NCBI RefSeq assembly: GCF_040215725.1
Contig: NZ_CP157967.1
Location: 3,442,501-3,506,500 of the forward strand
Length of the DNA stretch: 64,000 nt
Origin: Rhizobium sp. ZPR4
GTDB lineage: Bacteria; Pseudomonadota; Alphaproteobacteria; Rhizobiales; Rhizobiaceae
Direction of reading: 5' to 3'
Shown one piece after another: positions 44,201-53,767 of the stretch. Below the pieces are notes generated by a model, which was not told the DNA's origin, searched no databases, and saw only the letters and a program-made list of their open reading frames with translations. The position numbers and the translations under genes are program-made. The stretch's first letter is position 1; every line of letters starts with the position of its first letter.

Positions 44201-47200
44201 GAGGGCGCCGAGCGGATTGTTCGCGGTCGCCGGAACGTCGATCGCAACCTGACCGGCGATCGAGCCATTGGAGGCGACATTGTTGACGGCGCCGCCGCCA
44301 TTGATGGCAAGGGCGCCGCGTGCCTGGATCACACCGGAAATAGCGCCGATTACCTGCACGCCGACAGTGGTGCCGGGATTCAGATCACGCGACGGATCGC
44401 GCGTGCCATTGGGATTCGGCGAATAGGTGAGTGCCGGGTCATTGCCGCCGATGCAGGGGCGATTGGGGCCGCTGCAATCCAACCCGCCTTGCGTCGGGTC
44501 AGAGGAGACGACGTCTGGGTAATATTGGCATGGAGTGCTGCTGTCGCAGATCGTCTGGGTGACACGGTTCAGCGTCGCGCCATCGTTGGTGAGCGTGCCC
44601 GCCACGGTAAGAAGCATGTTGCCGTCGGACTTGATCGAGCTGTAGCCATTCCAGAGATTGATCGCATTGACAGTCAGATCTCCACCAGCGCGGATCTGTG
44701 CGGAGGCGCCGGCGCCGCTGATCAACTGATCCTGCGAAACGATCTGGCTGACCAGATGATCGACTGCTTGTACCCAAGTATACGTCGGAGGGTCATGATC
44801 GCCCGAGCCGTTGCAGCGGGTCGCGCAGCGGTAAGTCCTGGTGATCACGTCGTAGGCGCTGAGAATGGCGTTGGAAATCTGCACATTGCGCTGGATCGCC
44901 GGTGCCGAGGTCGTGACGTTGGTCAGGCCATTGGTCAGGATCGACATGGAGCCGCCGGACTGAATGAGACCGGCAGAGTTGACGACGGCGCCGTTACGCT
45001 GACCGCCGCCAGGCCCTGCTATGGCAAGGCCGTTGCCGGACAGGATAGCGCCCTGGTCGTTGGTGAGCGTGCCGCCGACGAAGAGGTTGGCATTATTGCC
45101 GGCAAAGACGAGACCGGACGGGCTATTGTAGAAATCGCCTGATACGTTGAAGGTCAAATTGTTGCCAGCGGCCAGTTGGCCGGTATTGCCGAGCGATGGC
45201 AGGTTCAGCGTCAGGTCATGCGCAGCAAGCAGAGAGGTACCGGCAGTGGTGGCAAGGCCTGCAGCGGAGATGGTGATGTCGCCAGAACCGCCAGCATTAG
45301 TAACGGTGCTGACTTGCGCATTGGAAAGATCAGCGCCGCCGGAGAGATTGAGGCTCAGGCCGCCGAAGACGAGATTGCTTCCCGAGAGATTGGCGGATGC
45401 AGCATTGACGATCAGCGTGCCGCCCCCGGCAATCCGGCTGCCTCTGCTGCCCGAGAGATCCAGTGCGCCGGTATTGAGCGTCAGATTGCCACCGACGCGA
45501 GTGGTGCTGGTATAGGCGATAGCGCCGGGGCTGGTGAGCGCGGCGTTCCCCAGGCTTTGCAGGCTATTGTAGCTGATATTTTGCGTCGCCGTGGCGGAAA
45601 GGTTGCCGCCCGACAGCAGGGAATTGGCGCTAATGCTGCCGTTTGAGGCGGCAAGCGCCATCGTACCGGCGCGACGCAGCATCAGGCTTCGGTTGCCTGA
45701 TGCATTGGTGGCGGCAAAATCGACGCCGGAAACCAGCGTATCGATGGAGATCGACCGGGCGCTGAGATTAATATTGCCGGTCCCTAGCGATTGGCCTGTC
45801 AGCGTGACCGCATTACCCGCTGTGAGCGACAAATCGCCATGGGCAACGGCATTGGCGCTGATATTGTTGACAGCGTTGGCCGTAATCGTCCCGGCAGCGA
45901 GCAGGCTGTTGAAAGAGATGTCGCCTGCCGTGGCTGCAAGCGTAAGATTGCCGCCCTGGCCCAGAATGACATTGCCGGCTCCCGATTGGTCCATCGCCGC
46001 GAAATCGACACCGGCCGCGATGACGTTGCCACTGACGGCGGATCCGGTCATCGAGACGTTGCTGGCACCCAGGAGTTGGCCGTTGATCCTGATCGCGCCG
46101 GGACTGGTGGATGAGCCGATCGCGACCGCGCCGTGGCCCGTGATATTGCCGCCCGTAAAGGCGCTCGCCGCCACATTGAGGTTGCCTGCGACGATTAGCA
46201 TGCTGGCTGATGCACTTCCGGCGTTAATGGTCAGATCGCCGCTTGGTCCGAGAGCGATGGCGCCATTTGACGATCGCGAAGTGGCGGCGAAATCAACGCC
46301 GGTCACTGCCTGACCGAGTTGGACGGTCGAACCAGAGAGCAAGACGTCGCCGGCGCCGAGGAGCTGGCCCGAGACATTGATGCTGTTGCTGGCGGTGAGG
46401 GTGACATCGCCATGCCCGGTCACAGCATTGGCCGTAATCGCCGTGCCACTGGCGGCGATTGCACCGGCCGATAGCATGGTCTGCGCAGTGATACCGGCAG
46501 AGGAAGTTAGGCTCATATCGCCGGCGGTTCCGAGCACTATACCGCCGCCGCGCGCGTTGGTGGCAGCAAAGTCGATGCCGGAGATCAGCGTCGGCGCGTT
46601 GATGTAACCGCCGCTGACCGTGAGAGTGCCGGCAGCAATGATCTGGTTGCTGATATCGACATTGCCGACAATGCCTGCGTTGCCATGAGCGGTGATGCTG
46701 TCGGCGATGAGATCAGCCGCTTTCGCCGTGAAGTCACCGGCAGAAAGGGTCGTGCCAGCCGTGATATTGCGGGAGGCTGTCAGATTCATGGCTCCTGACG
46801 ACGCCAGTACGATGTTGCCGCCCGCGCGGTTGGTAGCATCAAAGTCGATTCCCGAGATCAAGGTCGGTGCGCTGATGCTGCCGCCATTAATCGTGAGATC
46901 GCCGCCGGCAAGAATCTGGCTAGCAATGTCAACGTTGCCGGTGATGCCGACCTTACCTCGGCTGGTGATGCTGCTTGCCTGAAGGTTTGCCGCTTTCGCG
47001 GTAACGTCGCCGGCCGACAGGATCGTGCCGGCCGTGGCGTTGCCGGCGACGGTGAGGTCCGTCTTACCGGCCCCTCCAAGCACGATGCTTCCGCCGTTGG
47101 CTGCGGTCGCCGCAAAATCCACGCCGGAGACCAGAAGTCCGGCGTTGAGGCTGGCGCCATCGATCGAGAGATTGCCGGCCGATAGTACCTGGCCACTGAC

Positions 47201-50200
47201 GTCGACACGACCGCTGGCCGCCAGATCGGTCGTGCCATGGCTTGTGATGCTGCTCGCGCTCAGATCGCTCACTTGCGCGGTCAAATTGCCTGCCGACAAC
47301 AGCGTGCCGATCGTGAGATTACCGCTCGAAGTCAGGGACATATCGCCACTTGATGTCTGGACGATATTGCCGTTGGCGGCCGCAGTGCCAGTGAAGTCGA
47401 CACCGGAGACGATCGCGCCTGCGGCGATGCTCTGGCCTGAGATGCTGATGTTTCCGCCACCAAGGATTTGGCCATGGACGGTCGTCGCACCGGCAAGCGC
47501 GATATCCTGGTGCCCGGTGACGGTATCGGCCGTCACGGCAGCGGCATTGACGTTGATGGTGCCAGCGGCCTGCATCGTCGATGCAGAGAGCCCACTACTG
47601 AGTCGAGCGGTCAGATCGCCGGCTTGACTAAGGACGATATTGCCGCCTGCCCTGCTGGTCGCGTCGAAGTCAATACCGGCGACGATAGATTGGGCCGACA
47701 GGCTCTGGCCAGTGATCAGGATGTTGCCGGCGCCGAGAACCTGGCCAGCAACGCTGGTGGCGCCATTAAGCGTGATGTCGCCATGCGCTGTGACGGCATC
47801 TGCAGTCACAGTCGCGCCACCGGCGGAAAAATTACCGGCCGACAGCAATGTACCGGTCTTGATAGAACCGGTCGAAGCAAGCGTCAGGTTGCCGCTTGTC
47901 GTCTGGACGATATTCCCATTGGCGGCTGCCGTCGCGGCGAAATCGACGCCCGAAACGATAGCGCCGACTTTGATGCTCGAGCCGGAGGCGCCCACGTTAC
48001 CGCCAGCGAGCAGTTGATTGGCAACGGTCACGCTCCCGACGGCTGTTCCGGAAAGCGTTACATCCTTGTGGCCAGTGATCGAAGCCGCTGCGACGGACGT
48101 GCCGCTGAGATCAATGGCGCCCGCTGCCTGTATGGTCGACGCGGCAACGGCGCCGTTGACATTCACGGTCAGATCACCGCGTTGACCAAGGACGATATTG
48201 CCGCCGGCAGCATTAGTGGCGTCGAAGTCGATGCCGGAAACGATCGTTTGGGCGGACAGGCTTTGGCCCGTAATCGAAACGTTGCCGGATCCGAGGATCT
48301 GGTTTGTGACGCTGACCGCGCCATTGAGCGTCACAGCGCCATGCGCCGTCACGCTATCGGCGCCGACGGTCGAGCCGGAGGCATTGAGATTGCCGGCCGA
48401 TAGCAGTGTTCCACCACTGATGTTGCCCGACGACGTCATGGAAATGTCGCCACTCGTCGTTTGGACGATGTTTCCGCCGTTGGCAGAAGTAGCAGCGAAG
48501 TCGACACCCGAGACGACGGTCCCAGCCCGGACGCTCGAGCCGGAGATGCCGACGTTACCGCCGCCAAGCACCTGATTGGTAACGTTCACACCGCCGACGG
48601 CCGTTCCCGAAAGAGTGACATCCTTATGACCGGTGATTGAAGCTGCAGTGACGGATGCACCACTGATGTCGATGCTGCCCGCAGCTTGTATGGTCGGCGC
48701 CGTAACGGCTCCGTTAACATTCACAGTCAAATCGCCGCTTTGGCCCAGGACGATGTTACCGCCTATCCTATTGGTCGCACCGAAATCGATACCTGCAATG
48801 ACAGTCTGTGCCGACAGACTCTGGCCTGAGATCAACACGTTGCCGGAGCCAAGGATCTGGCCAGCAATGTTCACACCGGCGCCCGTGGCCGTCGTACCGG
48901 TCCCCTTGAGGGTAATATCGCCATGCGCCGTGACTGCATCGGCGGTTACTGTGATGCCGTTGGCCGAGAATGCACCGGCCGACAGCAATGTGCCGGCATT
49001 GATCGAGCCGGTCGACCCAAGGGTCAGGTCGCCGCTTGCCGTCTGAACGATGTTGCCGTTGGCAGCTGCAGTTCTGGCGAAATCGACACCGGAAACCACA
49101 GTGCCGACTTTGATGCCTGGACCGGAGATGGCGATGTTACCACCGCCAAGGAGTTGACTGGTGACGGTAGTTGAGCCGGACAAGGTGATGTTGCCATGGC
49201 TGGTGACGGCATTGGCATTGATGGTCGCCCCGCCGGCATTGATGCTGCCGGCGGCCTGCATGGTCGGCGCGGCCACGGTTCCGCCGACCGAAATCGCGAG
49301 ATTGCCAGACTGGCCAAGAACAATATTGCCTCCCGCCCTGTTGGTCGCATCGAAGTCGATACCAGCCACGATGGTTGGGGCGGAAAGGCTCTGGCCGGTG
49401 ATCGATACGTTGCCGGAACCCAGGATCTGGTCTGTCACGCTGATCGCGCCGCCGAGCGTCACGTCGCCATGTGCCGTGATGCCGTCAGCGGTGACCGTCG
49501 AACCGGAGGCATTCAGATTGCCAGCCGAGAGCAGTGTGCCAACACTGATGGCGCCCGGCGACGTCAATGAAATGTCGCCGCTCGCCGTTTGGACGATATG
49601 TCCATTGGCGGCAGCCGTCCTTGTGAAATCGATGCCGGAGACAATGCCGCTGGCCTTGATGGCAGAACCCGCGAGACTGATGTTGCCGCCACCCAGTACC
49701 TGGTTGGTCACGTTAACGGGACCGCTCACAGCCGAAATAGTGATGTCCTTATGACCGGTAATCGCGTCGCTGGTGACCGTTGCGGCGTGAATATCGATGG
49801 TGCCAGCAGCTTGGACCATCGGCACTGTCACAAAGCCACTTGCTGCGACCTTCAGATCGCCGGTTTGACCGAGAACGATATTGCCGCCGTCGGCATTGGT
49901 GACATCGAAATCCAGGCCGGCAACGAGACTCTGGGCGGACAGACTCGGGCCGTTGATCGATACGTTACCGGCGCCCAGGATCTGGCCACTGACGCTGATC
50001 ATGCCGCCAAGCGTCATGTCGTGATGGGCGGAGATATTGCCGGCCCTTATCGTTGCGCCGTTCGCAATGAGATCGCTCGCCGACAGTAATGTTCCGGCCT
50101 CGATTGCGCCGTTTGAGCCAAGGGTCAGATCGCCGCTTGCGGTTTGAACGATATGCCCATTGGCGGCGGCCGTAGCGGCAAAGTCGACCCCGGAGATAAT

Positions 50201-53200
50201 GGCACCGGCCTTGATGCTCGAACCGGAGATACCGACATTGCCACCGCCGAGGACCTGGTTCGACACGGTGGTGGCGCCGGAAAGCGTGATGTTCTTGTGG
50301 CCCGTGATTCCATCGGCAGCAATGGAGGTGCCACTAACATCGATCACGCCCGCGGCTTGCATGGTTGGTGCCGTAATGGCGCCATTGACCGTGACCTCTA
50401 GATCGCCGTCCTGGCCAAGCACGATATTGCCACCGGCGGTGTCGGTAGCGCCAAAGTCGATGCCAGCCACCACAGTCTGCGTCGACAAGCTCTGGCCGCT
50501 GATCAGCACATTCCCGGATCCAAGAACCTGCTGCGTTACGTTGATTGCGCCACCGAGCGTCATATCGCCATGGGCGGTCACGCTGTTCGCCGTGAGGCTC
50601 GAAGCGGTCGCGCCGAGACTGCCGGCCGACAACAGCGAGCCTGCGTTGAGTGCACCCGAGCTTGAAAGCGTCAGGTCGCCAATGCTGGCGAGCATGATGT
50701 TGCCATTGGCGGCGGCCGTCCTGGCAAAGTCGACACCGGAAACGACGCTACCGACCTTGATGCTCGAGCCGGAGATGCCAACGTTACCCCCACCAAGCAC
50801 CTGGGTGGCGATATCAACGCGACCGCTTGCGGTCGTCGTGGCGACACCTCCAACTGCCGTACCGGAAAGGCTGATATCCTTATGACCGGTGATCGAATCT
50901 GCTGCGACGGACGCGCCGCTGACATCAATGACGCCCGCGGCTTGGATCGTGGGTGCCGTGACGGCGCCATTGACCGATACCTTTAGATCACCACTTGGGC
51001 CAAGGGTGATTTTCCCATTGGCTGCGTCGGTTGCATTGAAGTCCAGGCCGGCAACGAGGTTCTGGGCGGACAGGGCCGAACCGGTGATTGATACGTTGCC
51101 GGCGCCGAGAATCTGGCCACTGACGCTGATCACACCGCCAAGCGTCATGTCGTGGTGCGCGGAGATATTGCCGGCGGTGATCGATCCGCCGTTCGCGTCG
51201 AGATCGCCCGCTGACAACAGCGTTCCAACGCTGATCGCGCCTGCGCTCGTCAATGTCAGATTGCCAGTTCCCGTGACCGTCGGGCCGAGAATAATGCGCC
51301 CGCCCGCCGCATTGGTGGCGGCGATATCGACGCCTGAGACAATGGCATCGGCCGCGATGCTGGAACCGGTTATGCCGACATTGCCGCCGCCAAGCACCTG
51401 GCCACTGATCTTCACGCTGCCGCTTCCGGCGGTCGGACTGGTGGCGCCGGTCAGTATGATGTTCTTGCTGCCGGTGATCGCGTCAGCAGTGATGGTCTGA
51501 CCGGTGGCGTTGATCGCGCCTGCCGCCAGCACGGTTCCTGCCTGGATGGCGCCAGCGCTGTCGTTGATCGTCAGATCACCGCTACCTGCCAGCACGATAT
51601 TGCCGCCGGCGGCCTTAGTCGCGGCAAAATTGACCCCAGACGCAAGCAGACCAGCGCTGACACCATTGGCGTTGCCAATGATGGTGATATCGCTGGCTCC
51701 GAGCAATTGGTTGGTAACGCGCATGCCGCCGTCGATACTGACGTTGCCGTGACTGGTGAGGTTGTTAGACTGCAGCAAGGAAGCCTGGGCCGTCAGGTTG
51801 CCGGCCGACAGCAACGTGCCGACCGTGATGGTGCCGGCGGCAGCTGTCAGATCGAGTGCGCCGGCCGAACTTAGGACGATGTTGCCACCAGCGTCGTTGG
51901 TCGAGGCAAAGTCGACGCCGGACGCGATAGCGCTCGCCTGAATGCCAGCCCCCGAGATCAGGATATCGCCCGCTCCAAGAATCTGACCGCTCGCGTTCAT
52001 CGCAGCGTTAGCGGTGAGCCCACCATGCGAGGTAACATTGGCGGCCGTGATCGAGGTCGCGGTCACGGTAAGATTGCCGGCTGATTGAATATTCCCCGCC
52101 GTGATATTGCCAGTCGCACTGGTGTTGAGGCTTCCAGCCGACTGCAGGTTGCCAGTGGCTATCGTGCCGCCGGTTGCCGTTAGGCTCAAGTTGCCTGCCG
52201 AGCCCGCGACAATCGCAGGCGATTGCGCTGATAGAACGACATTCCCGCCAGGATCGGCACTGGTGGCAGCAATATTGATGCCGGAAACAACCATGCCGGT
52301 GGAGATTGACTGCGCGGTGGCGCTGACATTGCCCTGCGCCAGGACATTGCCGGAAACCGCAAGTCTATTACCAGCGGTAACAGCGAGATTGTTGTAGCTC
52401 AACAGCGAGGCGGCCGAGATCGAACCGGCCGTAGCGGTCAGGTTAAGGTCGCCTGTGCTATTGACGGCCGCTGCGATCGCGATATCACCCGAGGCGGCGA
52501 CAAGTGTTGTTGCGCCGTTGCCAGTCGTCACGCTGCCGGCGGCAATGCCACTACCAGAAGTCATCTGCACGGCCGTGCCGCTGTTGACGTCGCCGGAGAC
52601 GCTGATGAGGCCGGTTCCGCTGGCAAACACGATATCACTGTCGGCGGCGATCGACTGCAGGGTGATGCCCTGATCGGCCTGGACCGCAACCTTCTGCCTT
52701 GAGGTCACCTTGGCAGCGGTGACCTTCTGTTTCGAGGTGATCGTGACGCCATCGCGACCAGACGCATTGCCGATCGAGATTTTGCCGTCAGCCGATAGCG
52801 ACAACTCGCCGGCATTGGCGGCCATGTCGCCGCTCATCTTGACGCCGGCACCCTTTTCGGTGACGACGACCTTGATACGATCGGCCTGCATGGCGCCGAG
52901 CGCCGAACCGTCGATGGCGTATTCGGGCGTGCCGGACGTGGCCGTCAGCGCCGTCGCCTCGCCGGTGGCATAATCATATTTGCTGGCGCCGCCCGTCAGC
53001 CGGATGGTCTTGCCATAAAGGGGCGCATTGACATGGATATTGCGGGCAACGACGTCGAACAGATCGACCGCCCCCGGCGCAGCGGCAAAATTGCCGCCTG
53101 CCCCCTCAAAGGTGACGTCGCCGCCATTGACCGTAAAGCCGGTGAGACGTCCGTCCGATCCGATATCGGGAACACCGGTCGTCAGGGTCGCGCGCGGCGT

Positions 53201-53719
53201 ATTGATGAAGCCGCAGCCCGAGCAAGTTATCCCGTTTGGGTTAGCTATTACCACGTCGGCCCTGCCACCGAATACTTCGGTCGGGCCGTTCAGGGCCGAG
53301 CGATTGCCTGAGGTGACTTCATTGAGGATGACCGAGGCCGGACCCGATGTCTTGAGATTGGAATTCCCAGGTGTGGCGCCACCCAGGTTCGAAGTGCCGA
53401 CTTCTCCATTGAAGTTGTTGAGGATGAGACCCGGCGTGCCGACGTTGAAGTTGTCGTATTTGTTGTGTGACAGGCCCGTGCTGTTGGGCGTGACGATATC
53501 GATCAGCGGTACGCCGTTGGGTGCTGCTCCAACGCCCGGCTGATTGGCCGTGGGCGCCGATCCAGCGGCCGATACCGACTGTGCATTGGCCAGCATCGGC
53601 TGGAAAATAAGCAGGGCGCTCAGAAGCGTCGCAGACAGTTGACGCATGGCGCTGCCCAGGCGTCTGATACTCACCTTGCCATTTTCGCCACTTGAAATAC
53701 GTGCTGACGTCATGGTCAT
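38264..53719 (-). CDS. cdiA: Giant CdiA-like two-partner secretion exoprotein with Hint and barnase-type RNase tip
   Basis: 5151 residues. Signal peptide at 1-46 (cut after LANA). The TPS secretion domain is at about 47-300, with NPNGI at 160-164 and CSGC at 166-169. About 23 alternating 91-residue repeats follow (about 440-2700), then further filamentous-haemagglutinin repeats, with a long serine/threonine-rich stretch. The pre-toxin region is at about 4600-4870 (HAAVGAIVSQVAGTNVGAGA). The Hint domain is at 4872-5038, with catalytic Cys4872 and the VHN end. The RNase domain is at about 5041-5151, with catalytic-type Glu5113 (YYTEF), Arg5128 (PQRVV) and His5143 (DHY), as in barnase. It is exported by the TpsB protein encoded upstream and presumably kills neighbours by RNA cleavage. 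The start ATG is at 53719. Confidence 0.95.
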   Translation of the reverse strand: MTMTSARISSGENGKVSIRRLGSAMRQLSATLLSALLIFQPMLANAQSVSAAGSAPTANQPGVGAAPNGVPLIDIVTPNSTGLSHNKYDNFNVGTPGLILNNFNGEVGTSNLGGATPGNSNLKTSGPASVILNEVTSGNRSALNGPTEVFGGRADVVIANPNGITCSGCGFINTPRATLTTGVPDIGSDGRLTGFTVNGGDVTFEGAGGNFAAAPGAVDLFDVVARNIHVNAPLYGKTIRLTGGASKYDYATGEATALTATSGTPEYAIDGSALGAMQADRIKVVVTEKGAGVKMSGDMAANAGELSLSADGKISIGNASGRDGVTITSKQKVTAAKVTSRQKVAVQADQGITLQSIAADSDIVFASGTGLISVSGDVNSGTAVQMTSGSGIAAGSVTTGNGATTLVAASGDIAIAAAVNSTGDLNLTATAGSISAASLLSYNNLAVTAGNRLAVSGNVLAQGNVSATAQSISTGMVVSGINIAATSADPGGNVVLSAQSPAIVAGSAGNLSLTATGGTIATGNLQSAGSLNTSATGNITAGNIQSAGNLTVTATSITAANVTSHGGLTANAAMNASGQILGAGDILISGAGIQASAIASGVDFASTNDAGGNIVLSSAGALDLTAAAGTITVGTLLSAGNLTAQASLLQSNNLTSHGNVSIDGGMRVTNQLLGASDITIIGNANGVSAGLLASGVNFAATKAAGGNIVLAGSGDLTINDSAGAIQAGTVLAAGAINATGQTITADAITGSKNIILTGATSPTAGSGSVKISGQVLGGGNVGITGSSIAADAIVSGVDIAATNAAGGRIILGPTVTGTGNLTLTSAGAISVGTLLSAGDLDANGGSITAGNISAHHDMTLGGVISVSGQILGAGNVSITGSALSAQNLVAGLDFNATDAANGKITLGPSGDLKVSVNGAVTAPTIQAAGVIDVSGASVAADSITGHKDISLSGTAVGGVATTTASGRVDIATQVLGGGNVGISGSSIKVGSVVSGVDFARTAAANGNIMLASIGDLTLSSSGALNAGSLLSAGSLGATASSLTANSVTAHGDMTLGGAINVTQQVLGSGNVLISGQSLSTQTVVAGIDFGATDTAGGNIVLGQDGDLEVTVNGAITAPTMQAAGVIDVSGTSIAADGITGHKNITLSGATTVSNQVLGGGNVGISGSSIKAGAIISGVDFAATAAANGHIVQTASGDLTLGSNGAIEAGTLLSASDLIANGATIRAGNISAHHDMTLGGMISVSGQILGAGNVSINGPSLSAQSLVAGLDFDVTNADGGNIVLGQTGDLKVAASGFVTVPMVQAAGTIDIHAATVTSDAITGHKDITISAVSGPVNVTNQVLGGGNISLAGSAIKASGIVSGIDFTRTAAANGHIVQTASGDISLTSPGAISVGTLLSAGNLNASGSTVTADGITAHGDVTLGGAISVTDQILGSGNVSITGQSLSAPTIVAGIDFDATNRAGGNIVLGQSGNLAISVGGTVAAPTMQAAGSINAGGATINANAVTSHGNITLSGSTTVTSQLLGGGNIAISGPGIKVGTVVSGVDFARTAAANGNIVQTASGDLTLGSTGSINAGTLLSAGAFSANGITVTADAVTAHGDITLKGTGTTATGAGVNIAGQILGSGNVLISGQSLSAQTVIAGIDFGATNRIGGNIVLGQSGDLTVNVNGAVTAPTIQAAGSIDISGASVTAASITGHKDVTLSGTAVGGVNVTNQVLGGGNVGISGSSVRAGTVVSGVDFAATSANGGNIVQTTSGDISMTSSGNISGGTLLSAGNLNASGSTVGADSVTAHGAVTLNGAVSVTNQILGSGNVSITGQSLSAQTIVSGIDFDATNAAGGNIVLGQRGDLTVNVNGAVAASTIQAAGAIDLSGTSVAAASITGHKDVTLSGTAVGSVTVANQLLAGGNVGASGSSIKVGAIVSGVDFAATAAANGNIVQTTSGNLTLASTGSIKTGTLLSAGNFSAGGATVTADAVTAHGDITLNGATSVAGQVLGAGNILITGQSLSAQSIVAGIDFDATSRAGGNIVLSQAGDLTARLSSGLSASTMQAAGTINVNAAAVTADTVTGHQDIALAGATTVHGQILGGGNISISGQSIAAGAIVSGVDFTGTAAANGNIVQTSSGDMSLTSSGNLTIGTLLSAGNLTAQVSDLSASSITSHGTTDLAASGRVDVSGQVLSAGNLSIDGASLNAGLLVSGVDFAATAANGGSIVLGGAGKTDLTVAGNATAGTILSAGDVTAKAANLQASSITSRGKVGITGNVDIASQILAGGDLTINGGSISAPTLISGIDFDATNRAGGNIVLASSGAMNLTASRNITAGTTLSAGDFTAKAADLIADSITAHGNAGIVGNVDISNQIIAAGTLTVSGGYINAPTLISGIDFAATNARGGGIVLGTAGDMSLTSSAGITAQTMLSAGAIAASGTAITANAVTGHGDVTLTASNSINVSGQLLGAGDVLLSGSTVQLGQAVTGVDFAATSRSSNGAIALGPSGDLTINAGSASASMLIVAGNLNVAASAFTGGNITGHGAVAIGSSTSPGAIRINGQLLGASNVSMTGSAVSGNVIAAGVDFAAMDQSGAGNVILGQGGNLTLAATAGDISFNSLLAAGTITANAVNNISANAVAHGDLSLTAGNAVTLTGQSLGTGNINLSARSISIDTLVSGVDFAATNASGNRSLMLRRAGTMALAASNGSISANSLLSGGNLSATATQNISYNSLQSLGNAALTSPGAIAYTSTTRVGGNLTLNTGALDLSGSRGSRIAGGGTLIVNAASANLSGSNLVFGGLSLNLSGGADLSNAQVSTVTNAGGSGDITISAAGLATTAGTSLLAAHDLTLNLPSLGNTGQLAAGNNLTFNVSGDFYNSPSGLVFAGNNANLFVGGTLTNDQGAILSGNGLAIAGPGGGQRNGAVVNSAGLIQSGGSMSILTNGLTNVTTSAPAIQRNVQISNAILSAYDVITRTYRCATRCNGSGDHDPPTYTWVQAVDHLVSQIVSQDQLISGAGASAQIRAGGDLTVNAINLWNGYSSIKSDGNMLLTVAGTLTNDGATLNRVTQTICDSSTPCQYYPDVVSSDPTQGGLDCSGPNRPCIGGNDPALTYSPNPNGTRDPSRDLNPGTTVGVQVIGAISGVIQARGALAINGGGAVNNVASNGSIAGQVAIDVPATANNPLGALNSMTAGGALFNVSAALSNVAANGGANAGSGPSLTGSGPTIGSGPAIGSGNLRASGGTSINNGTLTANSDVAVSNRRVTATDGPLVSGGNMAVANGVAVSSTAVTTTASTSIGNTGLTAAAGLAISGNTLTAAGASVSPNSLMGKLTAAIGNSGNLTQILQTNGTQLAALAKPQSGGVGGTVPGQVFLFETRAAFLDVSKFYGSAYFIDRVGYTPETKVPFLGDAYFDNQLIDEQMRQLVGNGLGAGSFVPGDNATDQMKSLLDNGVAYAEANGLGLGQALTPQQAASLTQSMVIYQTEIVDGAPVLVPVVYLSAADRAKTTSAAMIAGNTVSIDASSVDNSGAIAAADGMTINAGSIKANGGAFLAGGNMNLNAENGITLAAQTMNIGGQTVVAANGGVTAGGNLKMDAGAGSLTLSGTKVAAGGSAQLSGQTVTIGAVKQDNGGVQTLVGTTVTSGGNLSIAGTSGVNIIASSAKVGGDLSIASSNGSISIISAGVDNTVLSKDRLNLSQGGTITTTTSQIQQGSSLIAGGAMLVSGNQGVLIGGSSLMAGGNLGIVSTNGNITITASQDQTTSQSKTIAGAANGYKSGQSSATAVTSNASSITSQNGSVTVQADGGAISVIGSDLDAKGGAANLIAKGDITIGEATDSASSSNRSGKTKSSETTTTAEGSSVSGQTGVNIGSSKGNVTISASDVTAGDAAHTADTNIQAAGNIVIASGKDTDETTSDSKKNGFLSSSKTHTHTYDEDTVGSSISASGNINATAGGEAVISGSEVAAGGNLSLSGSTVTVMGAEESHESDKQVKKSGIGVGSGGGFISIYGSKDSKNSQSSTDNIGSTLSSGGTTTITSTQGDVNIFGSSSHSGDGTVISSARDVNIAPGAEEQSSSSQTKRSGFGINFSSGDGSLSIGIGVAKSEEKRSKDANINAVSTLDSDGSITIAANRNINDQSGKILAAGPIGLIAGDNVNMLSSNDVTNASEMQKKSFAGVSLTVQSSLISAGQQAMQAGSLLSGDNGIYGIAPAVLAGVKGYQAISSTMKAIDAVPDPVTGLKPAVAGISLTAGYSFSESSQQSTTSIPVPPEIRGSSVTIIAQTGDVVGRGVQISAGMGKDGKASTPSSDPDNGSVLISAAGNVDLESVQATSDSKSSSKSGSTSIGLSASIDASGNIFNAGPTANAAYGSGKQVASSVTQVNSNVSGTNTVTVVAGDTLTLAGGVLSGKTVNATAANGIVIESRQDTASYDEKSKSAQLGVSSGGISGGYNQGTITGDYANVSQQSGIFAGSGGYHVNTDGTINLKGGFIGSTAIAANNSLNANQILYSDIGNSMSASSSSYGFGLIGVGIPVPIVGQPAKQSDNGATLATITPGNWNLTGQSQDLSGLNTDASKANKTVDPFDIDKLKAQQQSAAALSTLLNMGVGELSDRLGFDEGSPEKVALHAAVGAIVSQVAGTNVGAGALGGALSEVANGVLQQVLQTNPNLTDTQKSAITQWVAAAVGAAAGGGTGAAAALDNVNYNYLTHKEAKELELAELACRGGSAKDCKRHDELLDLSQARDDQLKSCAGNSSSECVKARTDLRIAAAQYVDAALTGDGDYVTPIGGLQRQWALLQAYDYADDSDLGQIADADRIAANFKSDEAKALLTASKSGLSAALRSEILYGIVTLGQNGPSGRGPGSKTADALDETLDAVGGCIGGQCATGCSFDGSTLVKTVEGFTAIREIRPGKTFVWSRDEQGHEGYKLALARISEEHKETAYLTVKSGKNGQKQTITTTKNHPFFAALAEAREVPVSLPEGRVYHGPIKNGAWVAAGELRSGDKLFNADGSWSSVIDVRVEERRLNAYNLTIADFHTYFVKQARSSVEPIWVHNSCGSSPTRFIDGVKVVDKKTGQVFEGTVDLEPTFNRIANGQSFPHKNDGTVYNNYPDRVTGQSALPLQPKGYYTEFVVPTQGIGGPGPQRVVVGQGGDMWYTPDHYKTFIQVK
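45640..52400 (-). repeat. About 23 tandem 91-residue repeats in cdiA
   Basis: Each unit of about 273-285 bp contains Q-h-L-G-x-G-N, then h-SGhDFxAT, G-G/N-N/H-I-V and a GxLLSAG or QAAGxI step. Units alternate between two types: GGGN...VVSGVDFA..AAANG..VQ and GSGN/GAGN...IVAGIDF.ATN.AGGNIVLGQ. The true period is therefore about 182 residues (546 bp). The middle copies are the most alike; the ends (units at about 52.3 kb and 45.8 kb) are more diverged. Confidence 0.85.
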
Positions 53720-53767
53720 CGCCCTGCCCTGTTAAACGTTTTTTGCTCGCCGTGGATTTTCGATCGA

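Noticed and set aside
45640..52400. CRISPR-like array because of regular repetition
   Set aside because: The period is about 273/546 bp inside one uninterrupted reading frame. There are no short repeats with unique spacers.
40082..53543. Many plus-strand ORFs of 100-310 residues opposite cdiA
   Set aside because: They recur with the same repeat period as cdiA and are Pro/Ala/Leu- or Gly/Asp-rich shadows of the repeat array.
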